Shown piece by piece: positions 1-8,631 of a stretch of 64,000 bases of DNA. Under the pieces are notes generated by a model. That model searched no databases, was not told the DNA's origin, and saw only the letters and a list, made by a program, of their open reading frames with translations. The DNA comes from Bacteroidales bacterium. GTDB taxonomy: Bacteria > Bacteroidota > Bacteroidia > Bacteroidales > UBA10428. The position numbers and the translations under genes are program-made. Where the stretch lies: NCBI GenBank assembly GCA_016938235.1, contig JAFGVA010000189.1:1-64000 (forward strand), read 5' to 3'. Every line of letters starts with the position of its first letter. The stretch's first letter is position 1.

Positions 1-56
1 AAACAGAAAGAATATAAAAAGGTTTATGGCAGTCAACTAACGCTTGACTTCTGATA

Positions 57-77
57 CCTCGGGGCTCTGCCCCGGGG
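57..77. terminator. GC-rich hairpin, terminator-like
   Basis: A nine-pair stem (CCTCGGGGC against GCCCCGGGG, one T-G wobble) with a TCT loop stands out in AT-rich surroundings. The sequence after it on the + strand (TTGTTCATTATTTT) is only a weak T-tract. It may end a gene to the left of the window or be one copy of a dispersed palindrome. Nothing else is recognisable in the first 186 bases. Confidence 0.4.
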
Positions 78-186
78 TTGTTCATTATTTTATATAAAAG
101 TTTTAGTACTATGAGAAATATACTATTAAATCAATAGCATAATGTTCGAGCCTGCTGGCTTGAAAAAGAAGAGGAATTGTGGTCTA

Positions 187-600
187 CTATCTATTAACCA
201 TTTGCAACTTCAACCATTTTTCAGCTTCAGTTTCATTGGTAAACAGTCTTGTAGGCACCTTTGGCCGGCTAAATGTTAGAAAAAGATTGGCAAAATAGCT
301 CGATACTTTTGATTCGATAACAATGGCCTGTCCGGCAACATGTTCACGGTATTGTGCAGCAGCGTATTCCCTGGTTTTAGAATCGACAAAAAACATATCG
401 CGCAGATCAATAAGGTTGGCACATAACTTTGTACCGTTCCATTCATCACCCTGTTTGGTCATTTTTTCAATTGTATCCATATCAATGGTACAGTTATTAA
501 TGGCGATATACTTGTATATCTGATCATCTCCCTGCACCATTTTAATCTTGTCGTTTATTATTTTAGTTTGCATACCCGGCAATGAATTTATGCTTATCAT
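187..600 (-). CDS. STAS/SpoIIAA-like small protein
   Basis: A 137-residue soluble protein without signal peptide or membrane segment. After a short N-terminal strand region it reads NLIDLRDMFFVDSKTREYAA (residues about 62-81), resembling the strand-helix core of STAS/SpoIIAA-like folds, where a strand ending in D is followed by a helix. Such proteins often relay signals in partner-switching systems, but no kinase or phosphatase partner is adjacent. The ATG at 600 is the only good start. It is the last gene of the - strand group before the window edge, 169 bases downstream of the 7TM-HTH sensor gene. The family call is by general shape; the exact role is unknown. Confidence 0.45.
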   Translation of the reverse strand: MISINSLPGMQTKIINDKIKMVQGDDQIYKYIAINNCTIDMDTIEKMTKQGDEWNGTKLCANLIDLRDMFFVDSKTREYAAAQYREHVAGQAIVIESKVSSYFANLFLTFSRPKVPTRLFTNETEAEKWLKLQMVNR

Positions 601-769
601 TTAATACTTAAACAAACTATTTATACTTGAATTATTTAGGATATGTTTCGTTGCATTGTTTTTTTGCCAATTATTTTTTGAGCTTAATTCGATTTGCACT
701 TCTTCGAACATATAAAAGCAGTTTAAACTATAATACAGCTAAAATGTTTCTGAAATAAAGAGTTAATTT

Positions 770-2356
770 CTATTGTTGAAGTAAAAAATTGCTCAGACTA
801 TTATCGCGTTGCAGGTTTAATTTATGACGTATCCGACTACGCATTGTTTCAATGCTATGAATCGATTTCTGGGTAATAGCAGCAATTTCTTTTGTATTTA
901 GATTTAGTTTTAAAAATGCACATAACCTGATCTCATTTTGTGAAAGCAGGGGATAATTTGAAACTATATTTCTATAGAACTCAGGATGAATGGAATTGAA
1001 ATGCTTATTGAAATCACTCCACATTACCTTATCAATTCTATCAGTCATTTCCAGTTCAGAATAAATTTGGTGTTTGTTCTTTTCAGTGTTAAAGGCTTTT
1101 AATTTATTCTTAACTGACGATAGTACAGTTTCTCTTGATGTTAGCTGTAAAGCTTGATTCAGAAGTTCACGGTTTTTGATTTCCAGTTCGTTTTCCAATA
1201 CATGATTTCGATATTTTGCAATAAAAATTTCTTTGAAGTAGTGGTCATTTAGTGCATAGGTAAACAAGATAAGTTCAATTAAAAGACCTGAAACATAGAA
1301 CATTTCTGTTTGATATTTAAAAAGTGTAAGTACAATATTTATATAGCCCATAAGTATGAGAAGGAGTGAACCGTGCATTACAATTCGCAGAAATTTGTCT
1401 GATTTTTTATAAAATACTGAAAACAGAACTATACAGATAACAGATACAATTAGATTACTCAGCCTTGATAAAATTGAAAATAGATCTAACCGAAAAAACA
1501 GCGTACTACTAATTAGTAAATTAAGCACCAATGCTGTGTATGCCATGGGTAACAATATATATTTGTCTTTTTGTTTCGTATAGTCTGAACAATGGTTTAG
1601 CATTGAATTTCGTAAAAACAGAAGGTAAAAAAACACTCCGATTATCTGAAGGCTTAAAAGCATCTGGTTTAGGTAAGGGGTGTTTGGAAAAAGAAATTTT
1701 TCGCTGAATTCGTGGTACGATGTTAGTAAAAGAGCATTTAGCAAAATGTAAATAACGAAGTACAAATAAATTCTTTGTTTTGCCACGATAAAAAGCAGGA
1801 TGTTGTATATCAGGATAAGTATGAAAAATCCCTGGATAATTCCGTAGAAAAAAATTTTCTTAGCCCGGCCAGATAAGTAATTTGAATAAGGGACAACTTT
1901 CAATGTTTTAAAATAAACTAGACTTTGAAGTTTATTTTCGATTTTAACAAGTTGGGGATGGCTACTGTGTTTAAGAATTAATTTATCGCCAAACAAATCT
2001 TTTTCGCTACCTGGAACTGAAATACCAGCGATGGCTGAAAGCTCTGTATAGGGGTAATTATATGCTTCAACCCTGGATAGCCGATCGTTTATGGTAAACA
2101 AATAATCCTGTGAAGTATCAACCAATTGAGGTTTCAGTATTAACCAGTAGTTTATCTTAGAGCTTAACTTTTCAGGAATTTTATCTGGAAGCGACAATAT
2201 TACCTCATTTTTATTGAGCATATCTGCAACATCTGTAGCTTTCAACAATTCTGTAGAATCCTGAAAAACCAGGATATTAAAACCATTCATTAATTCCTGG
2301 CCCGTAATTTTATGAAAACTATGGAGTATAATTAGAATACAGGCTAAATACCTCAT
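770..2356 (-). CDS. 7TM-DISM sensor with C-terminal LuxR-type HTH
   Basis: The 528-residue protein starts with a signal-like segment, then a predicted extracytoplasmic domain (about 20-165) of the 7TMR-DISM extracellular type. Seven or so hydrophobic helices follow (about 168-370), then a coiled coil (about 375-430) and a C-terminal HTH (about 465-525) containing NEIRLCAFLKLNLNTKEIA and a recognition-helix-like SIHSIETMRSRI. No HisKA, HATPase or GGDEF domain is present, so it looks like a one-component transmembrane regulator: ligand binding outside, DNA binding at the inner membrane face. The same C-terminal module ends the protein at 56990-59923. A plausible promoter lies 25-55 bases upstream. 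It might act on the secreted FG-GAP gene upstream of it, but nothing in the sequence shows that. Confidence 0.75.
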   Translation of the reverse strand: MRYLACILIILHSFHKITGQELMNGFNILVFQDSTELLKATDVADMLNKNEVILSLPDKIPEKLSSKINYWLILKPQLVDTSQDYLFTINDRLSRVEAYNYPYTELSAIAGISVPGSEKDLFGDKLILKHSSHPQLVKIENKLQSLVYFKTLKVVPYSNYLSGRAKKIFFYGIIQGFFILILIYNILLFIVAKQRIYLYFVIYILLNALLLTSYHEFSEKFLFPNTPYLNQMLLSLQIIGVFFYLLFLRNSMLNHCSDYTKQKDKYILLPMAYTALVLNLLISSTLFFRLDLFSILSRLSNLIVSVICIVLFSVFYKKSDKFLRIVMHGSLLLILMGYINIVLTLFKYQTEMFYVSGLLIELILFTYALNDHYFKEIFIAKYRNHVLENELEIKNRELLNQALQLTSRETVLSSVKNKLKAFNTEKNKHQIYSELEMTDRIDKVMWSDFNKHFNSIHPEFYRNIVSNYPLLSQNEIRLCAFLKLNLNTKEIAAITQKSIHSIETMRSRIRHKLNLQRDNSLSNFLLQQ

Positions 2357-2380
2357 AAATATGTTGTTTGAACAGCCATA

Positions 2381-2411
2381 TAAAGATAGGATATCAATGA
2401 GCCAAAGTCAA
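2381..2411 (-). promoter_or_regulatory. Candidate vegetative promoter
   Basis: On the - strand a TTG (2411-2409) is separated by 20 bases from TATCTTTA (2388-2381), one mismatch from the Bacteroidota -7 element TAnnTTTG. The start codon of the 7TM-HTH gene is at 2356, so the predicted leader would be short. Confidence 0.4.
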
Positions 2412-2486
2412 TGATATTGACCTGTATTTGATTGATATATAATATGAAACATTAACCACTTAGGTGTTTTACATCTGCCAGAATTA

Positions 2487-5400
2487 TTAATTTGTAATTA
2501 GAAGTTTCAATGTACTTGAGCTTTTATTTGCAGAGACTTTTAAAAAGTACATACCTGCATCAAGATGATCTGCTTTTAGTATTATCGAGTGTTTTCCGAT
2601 GGAGTAAATGTTGTTGGCAATATTTTGAACCAGCGTACCCGACAGATTATATAAATCAATGTTTATATGTTCTTCTTTATCAGAAAAAAACTCAATATTA
2701 CATTCTGTTTGCACAGGATTTGGATAAACATGTAGCTTCAGTGAATTGTTGTCAAGCACTTTATATTGAGCAGTCCTTTCGGCATAGGAGCACTCCCTGC
2801 ATCCGGCAATCAGCAGTTTATTCCAACCCAGGTTATTGTTTTCATGTATTTCTTCAAATTCGTTGTCTGGGTCAATTTTAGCATAAATTCTTGGCGAACA
2901 TGTAATGGTGTCGGGTACTTTCCAGTTGAATGTAAAGTATTCTTCTTTATCCAGATTTTCCTCAGTTGCATCAAACATCATCACCACATCTTTAGATATA
3001 TCAGAGTTTCCATAGATATCTTCAAGCAGAATTCCGTTGCTTTCCGGATCACCCAGGTATAAGTTAAGGTGTATTCTTTCGTTGAATGTTTTAAGACTGT
3101 AATTGTGTATTCTTACAGCAATACAAACTGTATCGCCTGTTTCTGCAAGGGGTTTGATAAACTGTATATCGTTTGTTTTTTGTTTTTTCGAAAGTTTTAC
3201 ATTTTGCCCACCTTTTTCGGTAGCGTACCGCCATGGAAGTATAAAAGCCAAATCGGGTTTCTGGCCGTATTTATTTTCCCACCAATCCATATTGGCCTCA
3301 TCAAATTCGATCATATAGTCTAAAACAAGTGCACCGCATTGCGAGCGATAGATGTATGGAGTAATGAAATAGCGTGCATTATTGTCGTATTCTGCGTTAA
3401 GTCTTCCAATTACACCATCAATCTGGAATGAGTTTTTGAGCATGGTGTTGTGTGTTTTAAGTGTTGAACTTGAGAAATAGGATGACAATTCGCTGGAAAC
3501 CCCTGCCCTGAAATCGGTTGAAATTGAACCTCCAATACCAAATGCTCCTATATTGATGGTTGCCGTACCTTCAATGCCAATCTTTGTAAACAAATCGGCT
3601 CCAACTCCACATGCAAATGAAACACTGTTTCCTTCTTCTGCAATATTCTCAAAAGTGAATTTAAAACTACCATCTCCGGTATGCGAAACAGGAACTTTTG
3701 AATAATCGCATGAAATAAATTCGCTTGTTCCGTTAACCATGTCTTTGTTATTTTTACAGGATTTATATGAAAGAAGATTCCCCGATTCATGGTTGAAGAT
3801 GTATCCCGGGTGTTCCCAGGTATTACCACTGCCCCATGAAGAAACAAATTTTTCAGACTTTGGATTTAACACACCAATATAGCCAAGCTTTTCCAAGTTA
3901 AAATTATACACCGGGTAGCGGTAATAACTATAATCAAGACTTGAATACAACACAAAATCTTCGGTATATACGCTTTTACCTTCTTCGATGGTTTTACTCT
4001 GGCTAACGGCGTGATAGAATGACTTTCCGGCATCAAAATTGTTTTTTACTGAAGCTTCGAATCCTGTGCCTCCTGCTTCTGCATAAACTCTAAGGTCTGA
4101 TGAAAAACCAAAGGCATTATCAACTTCTACACTTGTTGTGGTTTCTCCACCAATTTCGGTGTTGTATGTTGAATAAAATGGCGGATTCTCATTGCTATTA
4201 AAAGCACTGCACAAATCATATGATACATTGTTAAAAACGTCGAAATGCACGGGTGGTGCATTTAAAATTACCAGGGGTTGTTGAAGATCAGAAACTGAAA
4301 ATATATCGGGAATTCCAACATAATAAACCTGGCTGTTTTCTAAATCGAAATCGCCGGTAGTTAATCCTGTAATGGTAATATTGCTTGTATTGTCAAAAGG
4401 TATATCATGGGCGGGGCCGGGTTGTTTAAGTATAATTACCTCCGGACTAATCGAATCCAGTTCGTAGATTTCTATGTTGGTATTTGTTGCTACACCGTTT
4501 AGCTGATTTATATAGTTCTGTTCAGATTTTAGTAGTATTATTTCTTTATTAAAATCAAGATTTGCAGTATCCGGGTTTAAATCAGCTACAACAAAGGTTT
4601 CGTTTCCCCTGATATCCATATTACCGGTTACAGTAAGGCCGACTTTTTTTGTAATACCGGTATGCTCCGTATTTGAAGCATAAATACAGAAATGCAAAGC
4701 ACTATTTAAAAGTATTTCATCGTAACCTGTGTTATCGAGATTTTCGCATTTTAGGCTGAGGGCAATATGCTGATTGGCCGGAGCCGTTCGCCGGGCATAA
4801 TATTCCTGGGCTACAAAATGGTTCTCAATGTTCTCTATATTACTTTCGAGGTTAAGGCCGAAGGTATTTAAAAACAGGGCATCTTTATAATAGTAATCCC
4901 AATGAGATGTAAAGGGCCAGACATCCCATACCTTAACCCAGTAATAGCAGTAGTAATTCGACCAGGCTACAGCAATTTCATCCTTATTATCAGCATCAAA
5001 ATCACCACAAGCCAACCGTATCTCGTTTAGGTGCATTCCTTTTGAAGCGGCGTAATTATCCGAAGGAGCTTGATTTGCCAAAATAATATCCTTGCTGGTT
5101 TGTTTGGAAACAATTTCATCTGTAAGTGTATCGTATTTTAGCACATACAGGTCGTATTTCGAATTAAAAATTGGAGGATCAACATCACTATTTGTTTCAT
5201 AAGGCATAGAGATATTTTTAACCATAACCATTTCATCGGTTCCATCGCCATCAACATCACCCGAATTAAAATCGAAATTAATATCCTGGTAAACAATCTC
5301 TTTATACGAGTCGAGATGAGTAATATTTAAATCATCATCGGTTTCGAACATCGAAATACAGAAAGTTTGGCCGGGTTTTCCATAGCAAAGTGCAAACTCA

Positions 5401-5879
5401 TCCTCGTGATCAGTGTCGAAATTTCCGGCACAGATTCTTATGCGCTCATAACCTGAGTTTATCAGTTCTTCATCGGAGTATTCTTTAAATTCGGTTATTT
5501 CTAAATCTTGATTAAATAGTGGAATACTTATTTTTATTCCACCCGAAGTATTATCGGTAATAGTTACTACATCGGCAATGCCGTCCCCGTTAAAATCACC
5601 CGTTGTTGATGCCGTTTTATTCCGATTGAGAAATTGCCTTTGATCAGGAGCCTCACTTGTAGTAATATCGTTTAATGTCACAGGAATATCCAATATTCCG
5701 TTGTAAGAAAAAGTATTTGCAGCATTTGTGTAGGAAAGAAATAGCTCTGATTCACCTCCTATTTTATACACATTAGTTATCGGATCAATATCCGTTTGGC
5801 CTTTCAGACCGATTAAATTGAATCCGGCAATTCCTAAAATATAAATTGCAATTTTAAAGTTTAAAAACAGGTTTCTCAT
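2487..5879 (-). CDS. Secreted FG-GAP/VCBS repeat protein with CARDB-like and T9SS sorting domains
   Basis: An 1130-residue exported protein. A signal peptide covers about residues 1-28. Several FG-GAP/VCBS-type repeats follow with calcium-binding-like acidic loops (DFNGDGIAD near 95, DVDGDGTDE near 208, DFDADNKDE near 292). The middle (about 560-880) is rich in beta strands and aromatic residues and not recognised. Around 925-1040 it resembles a CARDB adhesion domain (DPDNEFEEIHENNN). The last ~80 residues form a type IX secretion sorting domain (VYPNPVQTECNI ... GMYFLKV). Export through T9SS to the cell surface or medium is therefore likely; the ligand is unknown. The gene stands alone, with 130 bases before the downstream sensor gene. 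Confidence 0.8.
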   Translation of the reverse strand: MRNLFLNFKIAIYILGIAGFNLIGLKGQTDIDPITNVYKIGGESELFLSYTNAANTFSYNGILDIPVTLNDITTSEAPDQRQFLNRNKTASTTGDFNGDGIADVVTITDNTSGGIKISIPLFNQDLEITEFKEYSDEELINSGYERIRICAGNFDTDHEDEFALCYGKPGQTFCISMFETDDDLNITHLDSYKEIVYQDINFDFNSGDVDGDGTDEMVMVKNISMPYETNSDVDPPIFNSKYDLYVLKYDTLTDEIVSKQTSKDIILANQAPSDNYAASKGMHLNEIRLACGDFDADNKDEIAVAWSNYYCYYWVKVWDVWPFTSHWDYYYKDALFLNTFGLNLESNIENIENHFVAQEYYARRTAPANQHIALSLKCENLDNTGYDEILLNSALHFCIYASNTEHTGITKKVGLTVTGNMDIRGNETFVVADLNPDTANLDFNKEIILLKSEQNYINQLNGVATNTNIEIYELDSISPEVIILKQPGPAHDIPFDNTSNITITGLTTGDFDLENSQVYYVGIPDIFSVSDLQQPLVILNAPPVHFDVFNNVSYDLCSAFNSNENPPFYSTYNTEIGGETTTSVEVDNAFGFSSDLRVYAEAGGTGFEASVKNNFDAGKSFYHAVSQSKTIEEGKSVYTEDFVLYSSLDYSYYRYPVYNFNLEKLGYIGVLNPKSEKFVSSWGSGNTWEHPGYIFNHESGNLLSYKSCKNNKDMVNGTSEFISCDYSKVPVSHTGDGSFKFTFENIAEEGNSVSFACGVGADLFTKIGIEGTATINIGAFGIGGSISTDFRAGVSSELSSYFSSSTLKTHNTMLKNSFQIDGVIGRLNAEYDNNARYFITPYIYRSQCGALVLDYMIEFDEANMDWWENKYGQKPDLAFILPWRYATEKGGQNVKLSKKQKTNDIQFIKPLAETGDTVCIAVRIHNYSLKTFNERIHLNLYLGDPESNGILLEDIYGNSDISKDVVMMFDATEENLDKEEYFTFNWKVPDTITCSPRIYAKIDPDNEFEEIHENNNLGWNKLLIAGCRECSYAERTAQYKVLDNNSLKLHVYPNPVQTECNIEFFSDKEEHINIDLYNLSGTLVQNIANNIYSIGKHSIILKADHLDAGMYFLKVSANKSSSTLKLLITN

Positions 5880-6170
5880 GGCTTAATTGGGATTAAGTTT
5901 TATAAAAAGAAAAAGAATAGTAGTTACGAAAAGAAATCCGTAACCCGAGGGTAAATCACCTCACAATAACTCACATAATCCCATAAAATTTATTTTGTGA
6001 ACAATAAAATTTCACGAACCATAGAAAACAAATCGTATAAAATATTGGGATTGACTTATCGGCTAACTTTTGGTGATAAACAGGTGCAAGTCTCATATAC
6101 GAAACTTGCACAATAACATTTAGTTTTAAATAATCGGAACCAGGTTAGAACCACAATTCCGTAATGGTTT

Positions 6171-6474
6171 AAGTTCAATATCGTTCTCGCCTGGCACTTA
6201 TGAAAATGGTATTGAGGATGTAGTAGCAATAATAGCTTGAACACCTTTAACAGCATTTCTTAAACTTGGTTTGTTTCGTAAATCTCCAATAACGATTTTA
6301 ACACCTGCTTCTTTCAGTGCTTTACTTTTGCGGGGTCGGAAGTTTCGCGAACCATTGCTCTGATGGCTACATTTTTTTCTTAATATCCGGCAGATCTCAC
6401 TACCAAGCATACCTGTTGCTCCAATAATTAATTCATAGGTTTGTGGATTAAGAACAAGTGAAACTACTGCCTGA
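6171..6474 (-). pseudogene. Decayed NmrA/SDR-type NAD(P)-binding protein
   Basis: On the - strand the reading starts as YELIIGATGMLGSEICRIL, a classic Rossmann GATGxLG motif, but there is no start codon before it. The frame then breaks in a run of A (near 6375) and continues as NVAIRAMVRETSDPAKVK. It breaks again at AAAGTAAAGCACTG, where one G seems missing, and resumes as ALKEAGVKIVIGDLRNKPSL. A stop follows SSIPFS, and a further scrap reads PGENDIEL. Two frameshifts, a missing start and a stop show a dead gene of the atypical SDR/NmrA family (NAD(P)H-binding, stress or quinone-reductase related). Only the N-terminal third remains. Confidence 0.75.
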
Positions 6475-6573
6475 AAAAGCGAAAGTCAACTGATATGGAA
6501 TTAATTAGCTATATTGTTGTTTTCTTAAATCTTTTATTTTGACTTAAAAAATTGTAAATACAGAAATAAGAAA

Positions 6574-7218
6574 ATGTATAATCAAATAAATATTATTGCT
6601 GATTATAGGGAAGTCCCATCAAAATTGCCTGAAATTCTGGAAAACATAGGTGTGAATGTAAAAAAAAGTCAGCTAAAAACAGGGGATTATATTATAAACA
6701 ATGAAATTATAATCGAAAGAAAATCGCGGGATGATTTTGTTTTATCGATAATACAGGGAAGGCTTTTCTCGCAATGTGCAAAAATGAAAAAAACAGATAA
6801 ACATATCATTCTATTAATAGAAGGAAATCCATATAATACAAAACATGATATTGACAGGCAGGCCATAAAAGGAGCACTAATATCAGTTTCTTTATGCTGG
6901 CAAATACCCATTATTTATTCAACTGATGTTAAAGACTCAGCTCATACAATAATTATGGCAGCCAAACAGCTATTAAAAGAAAATTTTACATATTTTAAAA
7001 GATCCGGGAATTCAAAGAATTTGAAGAAAAAAGCAATCTGTTTTCTACAGGGTTTACCATCTGTTGGGCCGGTTTTAGCCAAAGCATTGCTGGAAAAATT
7101 CGATACAATTGAAAATGTTATTTTAGCTGATGATGAAGAATTACTTGAAATTGAAGGTTTGGGAAAAAAGAAAGTTAAATTAATTCGTGAGTTTTTAAGT
7201 GTTTCTTTCTTGAGATAA
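6574..7218 (+). CDS. Stand-alone ERCC4-type nuclease with HhH domain
   Basis: A 214-residue XPF/Mus81-type nuclease. Residues 1-135 form an ERCC4 domain with the expected catalytic signature: ADYRE near residue 10, GDY near 38, and ERKSRDD near 48, fitting the family motif GD-Xn-ERK-X3-D. Residues about 150-212 form a tandem helix-hairpin-helix DNA-binding region (LPSVGPVLAKALLEKF; IEGLGKKKVKLI). Relatives cut branched or flapped DNA near ss/ds junctions. There is no helicase domain, so it resembles the short archaeal-like XPF. The start ATG at 6574 precedes the first core strand by a few residues. The gene is monocistronic and flanked by two pseudogenes on the other strand, so this spot may have been rearranged or acquired. 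Confidence 0.85.
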   Translation: MYNQINIIADYREVPSKLPEILENIGVNVKKSQLKTGDYIINNEIIIERKSRDDFVLSIIQGRLFSQCAKMKKTDKHIILLIEGNPYNTKHDIDRQAIKGALISVSLCWQIPIIYSTDVKDSAHTIIMAAKQLLKENFTYFKRSGNSKNLKKKAICFLQGLPSVGPVLAKALLEKFDTIENVILADDEELLEIEGLGKKKVKLIREFLSVSFLR

Positions 7219-7284
7219 GGAGTCCAAAAGTGAGTTGATATTTTTTTCAAGGGCCTTAACAAGCTATTATGAATCCTGTTTCTT

Positions 7285-7419
7285 TTAATCTTCTTTGCAC
7301 ATATTAGTTTTGTAGCCTTTCCCGGTAAACTTCTCAATAGGTTTTTTGCAACCACATATTTTGCAATAGTGTCCTAATTATTTACCATTTTCTTCTTCTA
7401 TACTTTTCTTTTTTGCCAT
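7285..7419 (-). pseudogene. Small zinc-ribbon protein gene with in-frame stop
   Basis: Reading from ATG at 7419 gives MAKKKSIEEENGK, then TAA, then in the same frame LGHYCKICGCKKPIEKFTGK and GYKTNMCKED before a second TAA. The CxxC...C pattern resembles a small Bacteroidota zinc-ribbon protein (CRICG...EKFSGKGH...CKEC). Further in-frame scraps past the second stop (LVKALEKNINSLLDSL, then S) suggest the original was longer. One frame with three or more stops points to decay by substitution. Apart from this remnant and a terminator I see nothing in the 309 bases between the nuclease and lipoprotein genes. Confidence 0.55.
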
Positions 7420-7467
7420 TCCTCTTTAAAGTCTCACTATGGCAAAATTTAATTTTCTGTTTATTAA

Positions 7468-7497
7468 CAAAAAAACCCTGCCTAAGCCGGGTTCTTT
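7468..7497 (-). terminator. Intrinsic terminator after the small lipoprotein gene
   Basis: On the - strand AACCC and GGGTT arms (7493-7489 and 7478-7474), with inner GGC/GC-rich pairing, are followed by a run of seven T. It lies 31 bases past the lipoprotein stop codon. Confidence 0.7.
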
Positions 7498-7527
7498 TTA
7501 ACTAACTCTTACCTCAATGAGCCACGA

Positions 7528-7728
7528 TTAATTAGCCAAACTGCTGTCCGATTTTACTTCCAAGGTATCAGCTTCTGTTGAGACGGTGTCAATATTCACT
7601 TCCTGAATAACATCTTCAACTTGTTTAAGAGAATCGACATTTTCCTGATTCTCGCTGGTAGTCCCTGTTTTACACGAACTCAATGCAATAGCAAATAAAA
7701 ATACGATGGGGATGACTACTTTTTTCAT
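7528..7728 (-). CDS. Small lipoprotein
   Basis: A 66-residue protein with a clear lipoprotein signal: KK, then a hydrophobic stretch VVIPIVFLFAIAL, then lipobox LSSC with cysteine at 19. The mature part is short, acidic and rich in S, E, D and V, with no recognised domain, and resembles other small disordered Bacteroidota lipoproteins. It is divergent from the response-regulator gene at 7897. The shared 168-base intergenic region holds a paired CTTTAG element for each direction, so it is probably a target of that regulator. Its own terminator shows it is monocistronic. It could be a stress-induced envelope lipoprotein; that is inference from context only. Confidence 0.75.
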   Translation of the reverse strand: MKKVVIPIVFLFAIALSSCKTGTTSENQENVDSLKQVEDVIQEVNIDTVSTEADTLEVKSDSSLAN

Positions 7729-7775
7729 ACTACGTTTATTTTATGTTTATTGTGCCAAAAAACTATAATCGAGGA

Positions 7776-7810
7776 TAAAAGTAAAACCCAATACTAAAGC
7801 AATTCTAAAG
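7776..7810 (-). promoter_or_regulatory. CTTTAG paired operator and promoter for the lipoprotein gene
   Basis: On the - strand CTTTAG occurs at 7810-7805 and 7799-7794 (11-base period), followed after 10 bases by TACTTTTA (7783-7776), one mismatch from TAnnTTTG. Spacing is identical to the two sites at 7846-7880 and 9992-10026. Direct repeats with an 11-base period are typical of OmpR/PhoB-family binding sites. Confidence 0.6.
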
Positions 7811-7845
7811 TTTTTAATTGACTGGCAAATTTATGAGAGTCGATT

Positions 7846-7880
7846 CTTTAGTATTACTTTAGAATTTGCAAATACATTTG
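7846..7880 (+). promoter_or_regulatory. CTTTAG paired operator and promoter for the response-regulator gene
   Basis: CTTTAG at 7846-7851 and 7857-7862, then after 10 bases a perfect -7 element TACATTTG at 7873-7880. The start codon is at 7897. The direct repeat takes the place of a normal -33 box, fitting an activator-dependent, autoregulated promoter. Confidence 0.7.
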
Positions 7881-7896
7881 CAGTACAACATGACGG

Positions 7897-8574
7897 ATGA
7901 AAATATTAATCGTAGAAGATGAAAAGAACCTCCTGGAGAGCATGCTGAAATATCTTTCAGGGGAAAATTATATCTGTGAAGGGACCTCCGGCTTTCAATT
8001 GGCAGAGGACAAAATATATGTCAATGAATACGATGTATTTATCATTGACATTATGCTTCCCGATGGCAACGGATTGGATCTTGTTTCAAAAGTGAGGGAA
8101 AAGAATAGCGAAGCGGGAATTGTTATTATTTCAGCTAAAAACTCTCTGGACGATAAAATTGCCGGCCTGAATTCTGGTTCAGACGATTATATCACAAAAC
8201 CTTTCCATTTATCGGAACTGAATGCAAGGATTAAAGCCCTTCTACGCAGAAAATATTCAAAAGGTTCAAAAATACTCCGGGAAAATGAAATTTCGTTAGA
8301 CCTTGATGGTTTCAATGCTTCTGTAAATGAGGAAAATGTGGGTCTGACTATTAAGGAATTTCAATTACTGCACTACCTTATTGTAAACAAAGACAGGATA
8401 GTTCGGAAACAATCCATAGTAGAACATCTCTGGCCGGATGAATACGATTTTCACTCGTATGATTTTTTGTATACTCATGTTACAAACCTCAGAAAAAAAC
8501 TCACAAAAAAAGGTTGCAGGGATTATATAAATACTGTTTATGGAATAGGCTATAAATTTTCGGATGAAAAATAG
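7897..8574 (+). CDS. OmpR/PhoB-family response regulator
   Basis: A 225-residue DNA-binding regulator. The receiver domain (1-118) has the acidic pair E7/D8, phospho-acceptor D51 in IIDIMLPDG, and the conserved lysine in ITKPF near 101. The C-terminal winged helix (about 128-222) has the usual LTIKEFQLLHYL, HVTNLRKKL and TVYGIGYKF elements. Its cognate kinase follows after 57 bases. The upstream region carries the paired CTTTAG motif, also found before the divergent lipoprotein gene and the exchanger operon, so it probably controls itself and both neighbours. ATG at 7897 begins directly with the first receiver strand. Confidence 0.93.
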   Translation: MKILIVEDEKNLLESMLKYLSGENYICEGTSGFQLAEDKIYVNEYDVFIIDIMLPDGNGLDLVSKVREKNSEAGIVIISAKNSLDDKIAGLNSGSDDYITKPFHLSELNARIKALLRRKYSKGSKILRENEISLDLDGFNASVNEENVGLTIKEFQLLHYLIVNKDRIVRKQSIVEHLWPDEYDFHSYDFLYTHVTNLRKKLTKKGCRDYINTVYGIGYKFSDEK

Positions 8575-8631
8575 GATGGGAACTATATTGAAAGGGACTA
8601 ACCACGCACTTTTTAAAACCGTAAAAAGAAT

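Noticed and set aside
419-436. TGGCAC word resembling a sigma-54 -24 half
   Set aside because: It lies inside the coding sequence of the STAS-like protein and has no proper -12 half (TTTGT).
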